In this document: positions 16,271 through 25,462 of the stretch, piece after piece
How positions within the stretch are numbered: position 1 is the stretch's first letter
Layout: each line of letters begins with the position of its first letter
Assembly: GCA_947062675.1 (NCBI GenBank)
Contig: CAMSQM010000010.1
Span: 1-64,000, forward strand
From: an uncultured Roseburia sp.
GTDB lineage: Bacteria; Bacillota; Clostridia; Lachnospirales; Lachnospiraceae
DNA length: 64,000 nucleotides
Reading direction: 5' to 3'
Program-made: the position numbers and the translations under genes
Notes under the pieces: model-generated
Database searches by the model: none
What the model was told of the DNA's origin: nothing
Seen by the model: the letters and a program-made list of their open reading frames with translations, nothing else

Positions 16271-17056
16271 ATGTATATTTTTATCTGTGAGGATAGTCTG
16301 GAAGGGATTTTTACGGGGGTCTATGATGCCTGTGCAAGCAGACTGGGGCACCGGAATATTCATCTTGCATCCGGCGAGCCGGAAAATTATGAACTTTTCT
16401 CAGAATATATACGGGTGACGCCGTCTGCGGAAAAGACACAGAAGGTGGTTTCCACGCTTATCTCCCGTTTTGGAAGGCAGTTTTACGAATCCATCTGCCA
16501 GGCTGCCATGTCAGGGGAGAGAAGAAGCAGGAAAAAGATGGATAAGGCCGACGCTATTTACGAGACGATTCTGCTTGCACTTGCCTGCGGTGATGGACAG
16601 AAAGTTCTGCTTTCACTGGGAGAACCGTGCGTATACCGTGTTTTTGAGCTCTGCCGCGCGACGAACCGTGAGGCCTGTCAGCATCTTCAGTTTCTTCGTT
16701 TTTCCGAGCTGGAAAATGGCGTGCTGTTCGCCACGATTCATCCGAAGGATCATATTCTGCCATTGCTGGCGGAGCATTTTTCGGACAGGCTGCCCGCGGA
16801 AAATTTTATGATTTATGACGCGCCGCACCGGCTTGCCGCCGTTCACAAAGCATCCGGAGGGTACGCGCTGGCGGATGCAGGAGAGCTGGACCATGATAAG
16901 ATAAAACGGTATTCCGGCGATGAGCTGGAATACCGTAAGCTGTGGCTTGCATTTTTTGATCATATAGCGATTGATTCCCGCAGGAATCCGGCTCTTCAGA
17001 TGCAGATGATTCCCAAGCGATACTGGGCAGATACGCCGGAGCTGTCCCGTTTTTAG
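16271..17056 (+). CDS. Partner protein of the DNA-repair radical SAM enzyme (DUF4130 type)
   Basis: A 261-residue soluble protein beginning MYIFICEDSLEGIFTGVYDA, the usual opening of the small partner in the putative DNA modification/repair pair (DUF4130). It contains a conserved region resembling uracil-DNA-glycosylase-like relatives in that family (FATIHPKDHILPLLAEHF, followed by FMIYDAPHRLAA) and ends KRYWADTPEL. Its own activity is not known. ATG 16271 has GAGGAGG upstream, 64 nt after the radical SAM stop, so it is co-transcribed. The 3' end overlaps the end of the convergent membrane-protein gene by 4 nt, leaving no room for a separate terminator. Confidence 0.85.
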   Translation: MYIFICEDSLEGIFTGVYDACASRLGHRNIHLASGEPENYELFSEYIRVTPSAEKTQKVVSTLISRFGRQFYESICQAAMSGERRSRKKMDKADAIYETILLALACGDGQKVLLSLGEPCVYRVFELCRATNREACQHLQFLRFSELENGVLFATIHPKDHILPLLAEHFSDRLPAENFMIYDAPHRLAAVHKASGGYALADAGELDHDKIKRYSGDELEYRKLWLAFFDHIAIDSRRNPALQMQMIPKRYWADTPELSRF

Positions 17057-17673
17057 ATCTTTTTTTTCAGCATTTCCATTGGCAGACGGCGTTCATATAA
17101 TTTAATGATTCTTCCGATAAACAGTGCGGACAACACAGTGCCGGCGCCTATCCCGTAAAGAGGGGCGCGGTTTGCAGCGCACAGAAGAACGGTGACTGCG
17201 ACGAGTGAAATATCAAATACGTTTTTCACAGCTGAAAAAGGGAAGGAGAATACTTCGGAGATTGTCCTGACAATGCCGTCAGTAGGCGTCAGGACAACAT
17301 CTGTTTTTACACATAGATATACACCCATTGCGGTAATAAACATCGTCATTGTAAAAAAGATCAGCCGCAGGAATATATGACATCCGATATCAGGAATAAA
17401 CAGGTCATAGATGTCCGTCAGAAAGCCGAACGCGAACGAGAGAGGGACTTCCAGAAGGTAAGTCAGCGTTATTTTTCGGGACAGGATACACTGTATCAGA
17501 ACAAACAGCAGGTAGCAGATAACAGACGCTATGCCCAGAGAAAAATGATAGATTTCTGAGATCGCGTACATTACGGAGCTGAAAGCAGCGACACCCAGGT
17601 CATACCGGATATTCAGTACGACTGAGACCGCTATCAGGTTTAAGCCGGCAAAATAAAATAACAGACGTTTCAT
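17053..17673 (-). CDS. YczE/YitT-like integral membrane protein
   Basis: A 206-residue protein of about five to six hydrophobic helices with the conserved small-residue patterns of the YczE/YyaS group (LGVAAFSSVMYAISEI near the N-terminus, LTPTDGIVRTISE near 125, then the C-terminal RRL tail). YczE in Bacillus affects surfactin production, but the molecular role of the family is unknown. The start at ATG 17673 has GGAGGAT upstream; the longer frame to 17718 begins with an unlikely polar extension. Its stop overlaps the convergent repair gene by 4 nt. It lies downstream of an AraC regulator on the same strand with a gap of about 150 nt. Confidence 0.75.
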   Translation of the reverse strand: MKRLLFYFAGLNLIAVSVVLNIRYDLGVAAFSSVMYAISEIYHFSLGIASVICYLLFVLIQCILSRKITLTYLLEVPLSFAFGFLTDIYDLFIPDIGCHIFLRLIFFTMTMFITAMGVYLCVKTDVVLTPTDGIVRTISEVFSFPFSAVKNVFDISLVAVTVLLCAANRAPLYGIGAGTVLSALFIGRIIKLYERRLPMEMLKKKI

Positions 17674-17824
17674 TTTGAATCCTCCGGGTGCTTTTGTGAT
17701 TTCTGTGATTTCCGTCATCCGGTATTTATTCTAACATGCTCCCGTGATCCGTTCTATCTGAAATGTATTCTGTTTTTATTGATTTTGTGACCTGTTATAA
17801 TCGTAAGGCGGCAGACCGGCCTCT

Positions 17825-18703
17825 TTATTCAGGAACATCCTCACAATATAACTTCCGGTATTTTAAAGGCGTTAAGCCAAATACATTTTTAAAACTGCTG
17901 ATAAATTGTGTTTCACTGGAGAATCCGTTTTGCAGGGCGATATCTGAAATTTTGCTGTTTTTATGGATCAGTTCTTCCCTTGCTTTTTCCAGACGATAGA
18001 GGGTGATATATTTTTTATAGGTCATTCCTGTCTGTTTTTTAAAAAATCTGGCAAAGTATTCCCGCGAAAAATGAAATTTTTCAGCCGTTTCCCGCTGCGA
18101 GAGTTTTTCCTGGTAATGATCATTTATATAGCTGATGAGGCTCTCCGTGCGTTCTCTGTACCGCTGCTCCATGACAGGAAGAACAGATTTTTCGGTTCTG
18201 CAGTTTTCATAAAGCAGAGCAGCCAGCTCGCAGACTGCCGCATAGATCCGGATTGCTGTCTGGGGATTCTGGTTTTTGCAGTGCAGTGCGTATATATACT
18301 GCAATTGATCCGCCAGTTCTTTTTCCGCTTTTTTTGATTTAATCTGAAAGGAGATGTGATCGAGATCCGGCATCAGGCCGTGTAAAAAAGAGTGATCGAT
18401 CAGGAGCGTAATGCCGGCAATCTCATTGTCATCATCGTAGGATGCAATTCCAGGCACTGCATAATGCATTTCTCCGGAGTTGGAAATATTTACCCCTCCG
18501 CTTTTCAGGGTGCGGCAGACACCTCCATTATAAAATGATACTTCTCCTTCAAAGAGGCAGGTTATTTCCAGCTCCCTGTGCCAGTGGCTGAATATATACT
18601 GGCTGGCCCTTCTGGGATGGGGGAGAATTACTGCAGGTATTTTGCTGTTTTCCCATCGGATCACTTCCATTTTGTTTTTGAGAATCATCATTTGTTTTTT
18701 CAT
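17825..18703 (-). CDS. AraC-family transcription regulator with cupin domain
   Basis: A 292-residue regulator with an N-terminal cupin-like sensor (HWHRELEITCLFEGEVSFYNGG, about 40-62) and a C-terminal double helix-turn-helix (about 190-290), including REYFARFFKKQTGMTYKKY and the second helix GFSSETQFISSFKNVFGLTPLKYR. Such proteins usually respond to a small sugar or other ligand and act on neighbouring genes. Its start is only 2 nt after the tatD stop codon, and I see no good ribosome binding site at ATG 18703 or the next ATGs (18691, 18670), so coupling to tatD is possible. The target may be the membrane-protein gene downstream (inference). Confidence 0.88.
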   Translation of the reverse strand: MKKQMMILKNKMEVIRWENSKIPAVILPHPRRASQYIFSHWHRELEITCLFEGEVSFYNGGVCRTLKSGGVNISNSGEMHYAVPGIASYDDDNEIAGITLLIDHSFLHGLMPDLDHISFQIKSKKAEKELADQLQYIYALHCKNQNPQTAIRIYAAVCELAALLYENCRTEKSVLPVMEQRYRERTESLISYINDHYQEKLSQRETAEKFHFSREYFARFFKKQTGMTYKKYITLYRLEKAREELIHKNSKISDIALQNGFSSETQFISSFKNVFGLTPLKYRKLYCEDVPE

Positions 18704-18705
18704 TT

Positions 18706-19542
18706 TTAAGAATCACTGTCAGTTGTTTTCTTCTGCGCAGGCTGCTCCGGTGGCACTTTACACCGGTCAAACAGCCGCATGGCATTATCCCATGTCACCT
18801 GTTCCACCTCCTGTCGCGTGATGCCCTTTAACTCAGCGATTTTTTCCGCGACAAAGGATAAATAGGAAGAGTTATTGCGCTCTCCGCGATGTGGCTCCGG
18901 CGCCATGTACGGGCAGTCTGTTTCCAGAAGCAGTCTGGTAAGCGGGATCTGCTGCACTGTTTCTCTTAATTTCCGGGCATTTTTGAAGGTTACCACGCCG
19001 CCCACGCCGATATAGTATCCGAGACTGACGTATTCCGCCGCCTGATCAGCGGAATAGGAGTAGCAGTGGATCACGCCGCATCCGTTTCCGGAGGAACCGG
19101 GGAGTGGAATTTCCCTGACAATCCGCAGGGTGTCGGCGGCGGCTTCTCTTGAGTGGATAATCACGGGCAGCTGTGTTTCTTTTGCGAGCTCCAGCTGCCG
19201 CCGGAACCAGTAACGCTGTTTTTCCTGCACTTCCGGTTCCTTGTCCCAGTAATAATCGAGACCGGTTTCTCCGACGGCCACTACGCGGGGAAGGGTGGTC
19301 TGCTGCTTCAGCCACGCAAATGTTTCCTCATTCAGATCGCTGATATCGCTGGGATGGACGCCGACTGCAGCGTAAATGAATTCATGTTCTCCGGCAAGCC
19401 GGAGAGAAGATATGGTTGTTTCGAGCGATGCGCCGACGTTAATGATGAGTCCGATACCCGTCTCCGGCAGGGAGGCGAGGAGCGCCTCCCTGTCCGGGGC
19501 AAACCGTTTATCATCGTAGTGCGCATGTGTTTCAAAGATCAT
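18706..19542 (-). CDS. tatD: TatD-family deoxyribonuclease
   Basis: A 278-residue metal-dependent hydrolase of the TatD family, 3'-5' DNase/RNase in E. coli. The metal ligands are visible: THAHYDD (His5, His7), GETGLDYYW (Glu), IIHSREA (His), VIHCYS (His) and ETDCPYMAP (Asp). It ends with a polar tail of about 15 residues rich in Gln/Lys. In many Firmicutes the order is metG, tatD, rnmV, ksgA; here metG is 7.7 kb upstream and ksgA 4.7 kb downstream on the same strand, and rnmV is absent from the window. Confidence 0.94.
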   Translation of the reverse strand: MIFETHAHYDDKRFAPDREALLASLPETGIGLIINVGASLETTISSLRLAGEHEFIYAAVGVHPSDISDLNEETFAWLKQQTTLPRVVAVGETGLDYYWDKEPEVQEKQRYWFRRQLELAKETQLPVIIHSREAAADTLRIVREIPLPGSSGNGCGVIHCYSYSADQAAEYVSLGYYIGVGGVVTFKNARKLRETVQQIPLTRLLLETDCPYMAPEPHRGERNNSSYLSFVAEKIAELKGITRQEVEQVTWDNAMRLFDRCKVPPEQPAQKKTTDSDS

Positions 19543-19602
19543 GGCAGCCTCCTGTTTCGCGGTATGTTGCGGATGGCCGGAAAATCGTGCTGCGGGTCGT
19601 GC

Positions 19603-22600
19603 TCAGCGGGGATTTTCTGACCGTCCGGATTTTTTTACATATTTACGATACCGTTTTCCGGCAAAAAATGCAAGTGTCAGAACTGCAGCCGTTCCCGCTG
19701 CGGCGGGCAGATACCAGTCTGTGTGTCGCGGAAGAAGAACAAGGGCAAATGCGGCGTCGTATGGAATCTGAGCTGTCAGATAACTTCCGTCTGCGGTGCT
19801 CTCCGCTTCTGACCAGTGTCCGTCCGTCCGGAACCACAGCTGCGTTTCGGCGGCGTTCTCCGGTACCAGGAAATGTCCCTCCAGCGTGTCGAAGTTTTTA
19901 TTGCGGCTTGCGGAGAGCTCAAATGTATAGGCATATGTGGTCTGTGCGCCCGTGCCGGAAAGGTCAGGTCCTTCTGTCTCCGTCAGCCGGAGTTTTGTAT
20001 CTCCGTAAAATTCGCCTGCAGCCAGAAAAAGCCGTTTTCCGTTTCCGTATGTCTCAGAGGATGCGACACTTTTTGTCCACGGAATGTATTCTGCCGTGAT
20101 GGTTATATTCTTCCGGATGTCACTGGTATCCTCTTCGCTGGCCCATTCCGTGTAGAAGCCTTCTTTTTCCGGGATTTCGGGATAATCAGATTTCCGGATA
20201 CTTCCTCCGAAAGCGATGCGTTGTTCTTTCAGCACTCTGTCTTCCGCCATAAATGTCACGGTGATCTGCTCAAATCCTTTCGGGGTCTGTTCTATGGCCA
20301 TGATATCCTCATAACATTTCTGCTCGGCGATTCCGGTGTAGCTGATGCCGTCGATTCCCCCGGAATCACTGGCGGTAAAATAATTGCCCTCTGCCGTGCC
20401 GTCCTCCGGCATACTTCCGGCGATGCTTCCCCTGCATTCCCCTGTCCCCTCAATGGTACTGGCGCTGATACAGTCTGTGATGTTATAGCCGTTTCCGCAG
20501 ATGCCGCCTGTGAAATCTCTGCCGGATACATTACAGAGCGTGTAACAGCCACGGACGGATGCCGAACTTTTTCCGGCGATGCCGCCAAGATAGTTCCCTG
20601 TATCGGACTGTACCGGCCCGTATCCCTGCCCGTCGTAGATAAAGCCAAGCTCCTGGAGGCCTGTGATGCCGCCTGCACAATTCTTTTTTGCGGTGACAGA
20701 ACCATAATTTATACAGTGAATAACGACGCTGTTGATTGTGGAGCGGAGTGTAATGCCGGCGGTATCTGTCAGGTCGAGATCAAACTCGGGATCCTTCTCA
20801 TATTCCACATTCATGGTTCCGGCGATCCCCCCGGTGTTGAGATCGCCGGATATGCTTCCGCGATTGACGCAGCCGGAGATTACACCGTTTGTGTTCTCCG
20901 CTGTCTCGATGGATGAAATATCACTGATATATTTTTCGTCTCCCATGAGCGCTTCAAAATCCCCGCTGACTGAGTCTGCGATCTGATTCATCTGGTTTGC
21001 GGCATCATTCATTCCCCTGGAGATGGACTGTACCCCCGAATCCAGGGTGTTGGCGAGGCGCTTCATGTCTTCACGCATATGCGGATCGTTTATCGAATCA
21101 GATATGCTGCTGGTGAGGTCCCCGGCCGCCTTTCCGGTATCTGAAAAACTCCCCTCAAAGTTTCTCAGATTTCCGTTGATTGTGTCCAGATTGCTGCCGA
21201 TCTCACCAGCGCTGCCGCTGACGGCGCCGAGATAGTTCTGTATATATGAAACCTGACGGTCTATGGCTGCGGCAAGGTCCCGGATATTATTCAGATTTGC
21301 CCCATTCTGCAGCTGGCTGTTAATGCCCGCGAGCAGTTCCTGTATGGAGCCGGATGTATCCGGCAGGATCTCCTGCAGACGGGAGAGGCAGTCGCTGATA
21401 ATTCCGAGATTGGAATTAATTGCGTCCAGCTGTTCCGCGGAAAGCTCCTGACTTTCATTCTGTATGGCAGAAATGGCCGCCAGAGCGTTATTGATCTGGT
21501 TTACATATTCCTGCGCCTGCGGATATTCCCTGGAGACGGCTCCGGAGAGCGCATTCAGGCTGCCGGAGACAGACTGCATGGACGAATTGTAGCGGCTGAT
21601 CAGGCTGTCTGTATACTGCTTTGCCTGGGAGGAGGTTTTCTGCATGGCGGAGGAGATACCGCTTATGGTTCTGCTCAGACGGCTGATATCTTCTTTTGTT
21701 TTGCTTACCTTATCCTCCAGATACTCGGATTCCACATAGGGGACGGTCTGGCCGGCAATCCCGCCGACATCTTTGCGGCCGTGGATTTCCCCCTCATTTT
21801 CGCACATCAGGATGATTCCACTCTGGATTCCGGCAATTCCGCCGGTATTGTAACCGGTATGTTTCAGGCCGACTGTCCCCGTATTTTTGCAGCTGTTTAT
21901 TATACCGTCGGAGCTTCCGGCGATTCCTCCGGTGTGATTCTGGTTTACGATATTCTGTGTCAGATTAAAGGAGCCCAGATCCACGCCACCCAGATCAAGC
22001 GTTGTTTCCGGCTCTTCTGTGTTCACACTGCTTTCACTCCGGCAGCCCGAAATCTGTCCTTCATTTTTTCCGGCGATCCCTCCGGTGTAATAAGTGGCGG
22101 TCACGGAAGCGTTACTGCGGCAGGAAATTATTTTTCCGGTGCTTTTGTTGATTCCTGCCACCGCGCCGACCGATTTTTTCCCATGGACACTTCCCGTGAA
22201 GGAACAGTTTTCCACCACGCCGTAATTGACACCGGCCAGACCGCCGATCTGTTCCTGCGAACCTTCCGGACGGACGATGCCGTCCAGATTCAGATTCCGG
22301 ACTGTGCCTGCTTCCCCGATATACCGGAAAAAGCCGTGGGAAGAGCCTTTCGGCGTGAGTTTAAACTGTGAAATGGTGTGCCCGTTACCCTCAAAAATGC
22401 CATGAAAGTAAGGGATTCCCTCGAAACTGTTTCCGGAAAGAGCCGCGTCTGAAAGGTCGATATCCGTAGTCAGGCGTACAGTCCGGTTCAGGCTGAATGC
22501 ATCCGAATTGCAGTTTCGCGCAAATTCGAGAAATTCCTGTGCATTTCTGATTTCCGTCACGCTGATTTCTGCCTCTGTCCGGGGGTCCGGACTGCCATCC

Positions 22601-22779
22601 ATGTCTTCGCGGTTTTCTGCTGTGCTGCTTTTTGTGTCTGTTCCGGAGCTGTTGTCTGTCCCGGTCTGAATGTCATTTGTTCCGCTCTCCGCGGCAGAAA
22701 CGAAAGGTGAGGAGAGCAAAAGTGCGGCCGGAAGGCACAATCCGGCCAGAATCCGCACGGCCTGATTTCTTTTTTTCAT
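19603..22779 (-). CDS. Large surface protein with GLUG repeats and YhgE-like coiled coil
   Basis: A 1058-residue exported protein. Signal peptide (1-29); a low-complexity Thr/Asp/Glu region (about 30-65); GLUG repeats (about 160-350; pattern GGLAGVNYGVVENCSF, GGIAGKNEGQISGCRS); a coiled-coil domain (about 355-630) of Ser/Asn/Ile heptads recalling the YhgE/Pip and methyl-accepting type; more GLUG repeats (about 640-800); an InlB-like B-repeat (about 840-905); a beta domain; and a C-terminal membrane helix (about 1022-1042) with a basic tail. There is no LPXTG, so it stays anchored by this helix. It overlaps the transporter gene upstream by ATGA, which implies a shared function in export or the envelope. 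Function unknown. Confidence 0.85.
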   Translation of the reverse strand: MKKRNQAVRILAGLCLPAALLLSSPFVSAAESGTNDIQTGTDNSSGTDTKSSTAENREDMDGSPDPRTEAEISVTEIRNAQEFLEFARNCNSDAFSLNRTVRLTTDIDLSDAALSGNSFEGIPYFHGIFEGNGHTISQFKLTPKGSSHGFFRYIGEAGTVRNLNLDGIVRPEGSQEQIGGLAGVNYGVVENCSFTGSVHGKKSVGAVAGINKSTGKIISCRSNASVTATYYTGGIAGKNEGQISGCRSESSVNTEEPETTLDLGGVDLGSFNLTQNIVNQNHTGGIAGSSDGIINSCKNTGTVGLKHTGYNTGGIAGIQSGIILMCENEGEIHGRKDVGGIAGQTVPYVESEYLEDKVSKTKEDISRLSRTISGISSAMQKTSSQAKQYTDSLISRYNSSMQSVSGSLNALSGAVSREYPQAQEYVNQINNALAAISAIQNESQELSAEQLDAINSNLGIISDCLSRLQEILPDTSGSIQELLAGINSQLQNGANLNNIRDLAAAIDRQVSYIQNYLGAVSGSAGEIGSNLDTINGNLRNFEGSFSDTGKAAGDLTSSISDSINDPHMREDMKRLANTLDSGVQSISRGMNDAANQMNQIADSVSGDFEALMGDEKYISDISSIETAENTNGVISGCVNRGSISGDLNTGGIAGTMNVEYEKDPEFDLDLTDTAGITLRSTINSVVIHCINYGSVTAKKNCAGGITGLQELGFIYDGQGYGPVQSDTGNYLGGIAGKSSASVRGCYTLCNVSGRDFTGGICGNGYNITDCISASTIEGTGECRGSIAGSMPEDGTAEGNYFTASDSGGIDGISYTGIAEQKCYEDIMAIEQTPKGFEQITVTFMAEDRVLKEQRIAFGGSIRKSDYPEIPEKEGFYTEWASEEDTSDIRKNITITAEYIPWTKSVASSETYGNGKRLFLAAGEFYGDTKLRLTETEGPDLSGTGAQTTYAYTFELSASRNKNFDTLEGHFLVPENAAETQLWFRTDGHWSEAESTADGSYLTAQIPYDAAFALVLLPRHTDWYLPAAAGTAAVLTLAFFAGKRYRKYVKKSGRSENPR

Positions 22780-25268
22780 GATTCCGGATCTCCTTTCCCG
22801 TGTGAATCTGCAGGTTCATTCTGAAGCTGAATTTCTCCCTTCGGACCGGGGAGCATGGTGTCCACGGAGACTTCCATCCGGCCCTGGAAAGCGCCCTGAA
22901 TGTCCGCGTCGATCATGCCCTCCACATATCCGCGGACATGTCCGGATACACGCATCCGCCCTGCAGTTTTTCTGACTTCCCTGTTCAGGCCGATGGTCAG
23001 CGCGGTTTTTTCGATGATCGCATCACCCAGCAGGAGAATCTGCGGGAGTACAAACAGCACCAGCAGGATGGAGGTCAGAGTTCCGCGTCCGAGGGCGATT
23101 CCCATCGCGGCGACAGTCGCATCCGATGACAGATTGCCGATCAGGAAGCCGGAGCATGCCATAATGGAGCCGGATGTAAAGATTGTGGGAAATGCCTGAA
23201 TCAGTGTTTCTGTGATCGCGCGGGTGGGCGGCATTTCATATTTCAGCTGCATATAGCGGCTGGAGATGACAATTGCATAGTCAATGGTCGCACCCATCTG
23301 AATGGCCGATACAATCAGATAAGCGATAAAGTATACGGTCTGTCCCAGGATGGCCGGGACGGTAAAATTAATCCAGATGCTGCCCTGGATTGTCAGGACC
23401 AGCAGGAGCGGCAGTCCGGCAGACTGGAAGGTAAAAAGGAGGATGATCATGACAAATAATGCAGTCAGAACACTAATCATAATATTGTCCGTCGCAAATG
23501 AGTTTTCCAGATCGCGGGCGCTGGTGGAACTTCCGGCCAGCAGGACGGTTCCCTTTCCGTAATACTTTTCTGCAGCCTGGCGGATTTCCTCCATGGCGTC
23601 ATAAGTTTCCTGCCCTTCTACCGGCAGACTGAGACTTAGCACAAAACGACTGTAGTGTTCTCCGGACAGCTGCAGCTGCGCGTCGTGCAGCGTGTCGTAG
23701 AGCTGCGTGAGCATTTCATCCATCCCCGGATCCAGCTCTACATAGCCTTCCTGATACTGATCGTACAGAAACAGAAACATATCGATCACAGGAACCTCAT
23801 AATCATCAATGCCTGTGATCATGGGACCGTACTGTTCCTGGTGATAAGCGTAGGCAGAATAAAGGACCCGGATGATCTCAACGTCGATATCCGCAAATTC
23901 TGCGAATTCCCGCGGTGTTATTTTCGCGGTCAGGACATAATCGTCGCTGATCTGCTGGTTTGCGAGACCGAGGGCTGATTTAACAAAGGGCAGCTGTTCC
24001 AGGCTTCTGAGGGTTTTTTCCTCAGATTCGTAATGCCCGCCAGGAACCATGACGACCAGCTGGTTGCTGGTGCCAAATACTGCCTCCACCTTTTCGGAGG
24101 CAAGCTTTGCCGGACTTTTTCTGGAGCTCTCCACAGAATTGATGTCAAAAACATAGCGGCATCCGGAGGAGCCGAAAAATGCAGCGACGATGACAACCAG
24201 GAACAGCGGGGGAATAATATGACGGGTTCTGACCGCAAATTTTCCGGCAAACGTGATCCTGGGCACATAGTTTTTGTGGCGTGTTTTGTCCATGCCCTTT
24301 GCGAAAATCAGCAGAAGTCCTGGCATCAGGAAAAATACGGAGAGCAGGCTTAGCAGGATGGCTTTTACCAGGACGATTCCCATGTCATATCCAAGCTTAA
24401 ACTGCATAAGCATCAGGGCAGCCATCCCGGACACGGTTGTCAGGGAAGATGCGCTTATTTCCGGAATTGCCTTCGAGAGCGCAATTTTTACTGCCTGTAC
24501 GGCATCCTTTGTTTCATGTTCCTCCATGTAACGGTCGCACAGAATAATGGCATAGTCGATGGCCAGTGCCAGCTGCAGCACGACCGCGATGGAATTGGTC
24601 ACAAAAGAGATTTCGCCGAACCAGAAATTGGTTCCCATATTTAAGATGGCGGCTACGCCGAAAGTGAGCAGCAGCACCGGTATTTCAAGAAATGCGCTTG
24701 TGGATACCAGCAGTACGCCGATGATAATGACAACTGACAGGATCAGAATCAGTCCCATTTCCCGGTTCAGCATTTCCGCACTTTCTTCAACCTGACCGAT
24801 TGTCGTGGAGACAGAGACATCGTATCCCGTCAGCGCCTCCCGGATTCCACGCATGGCGCTGATGCTGACGGGATCCTCGTCCTCTCCGTTTACAGTGACA
24901 TCGTAGAGGGCGTTTGTTCCGGTGTAGTGCTCCGCAGAATCGTCAAAAACCACGGCTTTGACGCCGTCCACAGCTTCAATCGTCTCTACAAGAGTCTCCG
25001 CCTCGTCAAAGGTGATATTGGAGACCATGACGCGCCCCATGCCGTAAGTTACAAATTCATCTTTCATCACGGTAAGTCCCCGCCTTGTCTCGCTAGAGGA
25101 GGGCAGGTAGGATGTGATGTCCTGATTGACCTGCACCCTGCTGACAGACAGGAGACTGTAAATAATTGCGAATACAAACAGAAGTTCAATTGCCTTGCGT
25201 TTGTTTACGATAAAAGTGGCCAGGGACAGCCAGAAACTGTCTTTTTTCCTCTCTTCGTGTTCATTCAT
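22776..25268 (-). CDS. MMPL/RND-family membrane transporter
   Basis: An 830-residue transporter with two similar halves: TM1 (about 25-45), an extracytoplasmic loop, five helices with the VVLQLALAIDYAIILCDRYMEEHE motif, a second loop, and a second set with VSAIQMGATIDYAIVISSRYMQLK. The halves match the RND/MMPL fold, which uses the proton gradient to move lipids or other hydrophobic molecules. A cytoplasmic C-terminal tail of about 80 residues follows. The start at ATG 25268 has ACAGGAGAG upstream. It is the first gene of a two-gene unit with the GLUG protein and is divergent from a TetR regulator. The cargo is unknown. Confidence 0.92.
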   Translation of the reverse strand: MNEHEERKKDSFWLSLATFIVNKRKAIELLFVFAIIYSLLSVSRVQVNQDITSYLPSSSETRRGLTVMKDEFVTYGMGRVMVSNITFDEAETLVETIEAVDGVKAVVFDDSAEHYTGTNALYDVTVNGEDEDPVSISAMRGIREALTGYDVSVSTTIGQVEESAEMLNREMGLILILSVVIIIGVLLVSTSAFLEIPVLLLTFGVAAILNMGTNFWFGEISFVTNSIAVVLQLALAIDYAIILCDRYMEEHETKDAVQAVKIALSKAIPEISASSLTTVSGMAALMLMQFKLGYDMGIVLVKAILLSLLSVFFLMPGLLLIFAKGMDKTRHKNYVPRITFAGKFAVRTRHIIPPLFLVVIVAAFFGSSGCRYVFDINSVESSRKSPAKLASEKVEAVFGTSNQLVVMVPGGHYESEEKTLRSLEQLPFVKSALGLANQQISDDYVLTAKITPREFAEFADIDVEIIRVLYSAYAYHQEQYGPMITGIDDYEVPVIDMFLFLYDQYQEGYVELDPGMDEMLTQLYDTLHDAQLQLSGEHYSRFVLSLSLPVEGQETYDAMEEIRQAAEKYYGKGTVLLAGSSTSARDLENSFATDNIMISVLTALFVMIILLFTFQSAGLPLLLVLTIQGSIWINFTVPAILGQTVYFIAYLIVSAIQMGATIDYAIVISSRYMQLKYEMPPTRAITETLIQAFPTIFTSGSIMACSGFLIGNLSSDATVAAMGIALGRGTLTSILLVLFVLPQILLLGDAIIEKTALTIGLNREVRKTAGRMRVSGHVRGYVEGMIDADIQGAFQGRMEVSVDTMLPGPKGEIQLQNEPADSHGKGDPES

Positions 25269-25323
25269 TGCTTTTTCTCTCCTGTCGGACATTGTGGTAT
25301 GGTTGCTTTTCAAAATTATATTT

Positions 25324-25352
25324 ATTATAATGAAAACGCCGGAAAGGTTCAA
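25324..25352 (-). promoter_or_regulatory. Sigma-A-type promoter of the MMPL-GLUG operon
   Basis: Minus strand: -35 TTGAAC (25352-25347), exactly 17 nt, -10 TATAAT (25329-25324). The leader to the MMPL start is about 50 nt. Confidence 0.75.
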
Positions 25353-25370
25353 TGAATAGTTGTAGTACTT

Positions 25371-25388
25371 CTGCTGATTAATCAACAG
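25371..25388. promoter_or_regulatory. Palindromic operator candidate for the TetR regulator
   Basis: CTGCTGATTAATCAACAG: a perfect 10-bp palindrome (TGATTAATCA) with outer CTG/CAG arms and a single broken pair. It lies between the divergent MMPL operon promoter and the tetR gene, where a TetR protein would control both. No binding data; position and symmetry only. Confidence 0.5.
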
Positions 25389-25462
25389 ATTCCGGAGAAC
25401 TGTCGGAAAACGGTATGATTTTTTGATTCCGGCAGGGAAACTGCAGGAAGGAGTCGTTTTAC

